Positions 62,186-64,000 of a stretch of 64,000 nt of DNA are shown here, piece after piece. The notes beneath the pieces were generated by a model that was not told the DNA's origin, did not search any database, and saw only the letters and a list, made by a program, of their open reading frames with translations. Numbering within the stretch: position 1 is the first letter of the stretch; the number at the start of each line of letters is the position of its first letter. Source of the stretch: Amoebophrya sp. A120 (Eukaryota > Sar > Dinophyceae > Syndiniales > Amoebophryaceae). The position numbers and the translations under genes are program-made. The DNA is taken from positions 1,943,730 to 2,007,729 of the forward strand of contig CAJINV010000015.1 of the NCBI GenBank assembly GCA_905178155.1, in the 5' to 3' direction.

Positions 62186-64000
62186 CTACCTCTGGGAAAT
62201 CTTCTTCCAAAGCAAATAGAGGTGCAAAAGCAGTAGCAGTGCCGAGCTTGTCTCCGTCGCGGGATTCTCGCAATAATCCGGCATTTCTGTTGCACCATAC
62301 GCACTACAGTCTCTCGCTTTCGGCCAATTGTAGCAGAGGTCAATGAGAAACAGGATGAGAAACGGCTTGACCCAGTTGCTCCAGATTGCTGGTATGATCG
62401 AATACAAGGCTCGCCACCTGCTGCTGCTGGAAGCACTAGATGTTGATGGTACTAAAAGCACAGCGGCTGTTGACCAGATTGATGCAGTATCAGTTCCACC
62501 CCCGCCTATCGCGTCGAAGACCAAAAACGGTAAACTCCAGACATACCACAGATAAAACTGGTAGTGGATTGTTTATGCTCTGCAAAAGTATCGTACTCGT
62601 ACTAACTGGAAACATGCATCTTCTCTAAGGCAAAACAGCATTACAAGTTGCATTTGTGATGCTGAGCTAATTTGTAATGCAATTCATGCTACTACGATAC
62701 TTTTACAATGCATATTGTTCTGGCGAACACAATGCCAGCGAAGTTTGACCACAGCATCGCTTTCACGAGCTTTGTTTCACGACAGTCCGATGAGGTTTCT
62801 GTAGCTGCTGCTTGCTGTTGTGTCCCGTTGCCGTTCATCATCTCCGAATCATTTGCATTGCGTTTATCGTCGTCCAGCACTGTTTTAGTTGTGGACGTCG
62901 ATGTTGATCTGCTTGTTCTACTATCGCCCCACGAGGACAAATACACCTTCCGCACGACGAGAAACCAGCCACCAAACGTGCAGACCAGCAACCAAACCGC
63001 CCAGAGTTTTGACAAAAACACCTCTTCCGGCAAGAATCTCCAGTTCACCGTCCACTTGTAAAAAAATTCCCGGCTCAAGTCAAACGACCGATGGATGTAG
63101 GCTTTCGGGTTTGCCAAGAGAAACGGAACAGCGAGGATGAGCTGGATTGCCGCCATGGTGAGGAAAAGGAAGATGGAGTTTCTGGTGATTCGCAATATCG
63201 CCGTCACAAGCCGTGGCTTTTCGTTTTGTTCCACCGTGGTCGTGCTATAATCTTCCCTAACAAACAGGTACCATGCCAGTCCCGGCGCGAAGAGTAGTAA
63301 ATTCATCTTCATGGACACTGCGATGCTGTAAAGCACACACCCCAGAAAAACCTCCCGCTCCGCGAAGAAAAACAAGCTCTGGTGCGCAAACATCATGGCC
63401 GGAAGGTCGTTGAAGAGTCGGAGCATGGTGAGGGAGTAAAGGCGTTTTGAGAATAGGGGGAAAATGGTGAAGTAAATCGGGACTTTCAGATGTGTGACGG
63501 CGAGGTTGGTCACGAAAAAGGTGTTGGTTATGAGAAAGAAGAGAAAGAGGTACTGGACAGGGCGCAACGAATCCGCATTGGTGACGCCGCCTGTGCCACG
63601 ACCTGCTGCAGCGTAGTTGTTGTCGACACTCGCGGTAGTTGTTTGCTCATCTTCTTCCCAACTGAACACTCCATTGTACCTGGTTACCGCTTTCAACCCC
63701 GAGAAGAGATACAGAAATCCGGCTGGGTAGACACACGGGCCAGTGTTGCCGATTATTTTGTAGTAATCAAACTCGCCTCGCTCGAAGAGGGATACTTGCT
63801 CCATATACGCTTTCCAGTCGATCTCCGTGTAGGGGACTTTTTTCAAAATGACGAAAGCGAAAAGGCCATGGAGGAGGGAAATGAGGATGGTGAAGAGTTG
63901 TTTCTGCCGGTTGATGAGAGAATCGAGCCTGCGGAGGAAGGTAATGATCGGGAACCCGCCCTGCTGCAATGCAGCACTTGCTGGTGGTTCTTCTTTTTGC
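62186..64000 (-). CDS. ALG3: ALG3, dolichyl-P-mannose:Man5GlcNAc2-PP-dolichol alpha-1,3-mannosyltransferase (5' end outside window)
   Basis: Adds the first luminal alpha-1,3 mannose to the lipid-linked oligosaccharide in the ER, using dolichyl-phosphate mannose. The frame is still open at the window edge, so the N-terminus is missing. Family signatures: VPYTEIDWKAYMEQV, GNTGPCVYPAGFLYLFSGL, FTIFPLFSKRLYSLTMLRLFNDLPAM, and, across the intron, FARTI-HYQFYLWYVWSLPFLVF. Several hydrophobic spans as expected of this multi-pass enzyme. Exon 1 is 64000-62715 and exon 2 is 62568-62186 (stop TAG). The intervening introner splits the Ile codon of RTIHYQFY. Exon 2 carries a Ser/Ala-rich insert before the last spans, longer than usual. 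Confidence 0.93.
62574..62714. mobile_element. introner family IE1 (ALG3)
   Basis: Ends TATGCTCTGCAAAAGTATCG / CGATACTTTTACAATGCATA. Exact TSD TTGTT (62569-62573, 62715-62719). Exact removal rebuilds the conserved HYQFY motif, the best internal proof that these elements are spliced. Confidence 0.95.

Noticed and set aside
1-64000. tRNA, rRNA or spliced-leader RNA genes
   Set aside because: I looked for T-loop-like sequence and for the conserved dinoflagellate spliced-leader core and saw nothing convincing by eye; a covariance-model scan would be needed to be sure.

Overview
This is a gene-dense eukaryotic nuclear window that most resembles a parasitic dinoflagellate (Syndiniales; Amoebophrya is the best match I know). 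The evidence is: coding genes almost all on the minus strand, closely spaced; a eukaryote-only ER glycosylation enzyme (ALG3) and a CLU (clustered mitochondria) homologue; and many short repeat families with inverted ends that interrupt open reading frames at exact target-site duplications (TSDs) and must be spliced out. Such introner elements with non-canonical splice sites have been reported from Amoebophrya. The taxon is an inference. No rRNA, tRNA or CRISPR was recognised.

Layout on the minus strand, right to left: ALG3 (64000-62186, 5' end outside); a long Ser-rich protein with a ubiquitin-like fold segment (61318-55370), split by a 1.34-kb GC-rich insertion; its paralogue (46102-43262); a compact array of small genes joined by a repeated 62-bp stop/start junction (43212-40232); a small mitochondrial-type membrane protein (39836-39276); an acidic coiled-coil gene of unknown function (38428-20653) that carries a 14.4-kb intron; a CLU homologue in about 16 exons (17789-6257); a secreted or anchored acidic protein (5166-4075); and a charged protein with an N-terminal signal (2887-363). 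On the plus strand, 47681-54799 is a complete, very recent tyrosine-recombinase (DIRS/Ngaro-like) retrotransposon with YR, Gag and RT/RNase H ORFs and unusual split direct repeats.

The main discovery is the introner system. I located 23 intronic elements in at least eight sequence families. Most begin TAT and end ATA and are flanked by 5-bp TSDs (17 exact). Removing the element plus one TSD copy restores the reading frame, which can be checked in ALG3 where the conserved HYQFY motif is rebuilt. One introner, in the acidic coiled-coil gene, is itself split by a 14,268-bp element (24050-38317) with 53-bp terminal inverted repeats, the same TAT...ATA ends and a perfect 5-bp TSD (GTATT). That large element contains at least two multi-exon minus-strand genes and one plus-strand ORF that I cannot assign to any family. 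It is a candidate autonomous relative of the introners.

Other accessory features are a 79-bp exon duplication around a 1.4-kb insert in CLU, several fold-back repeats, a 14-bp minisatellite, and GC-rich islands with long but unconvincing ORFs.
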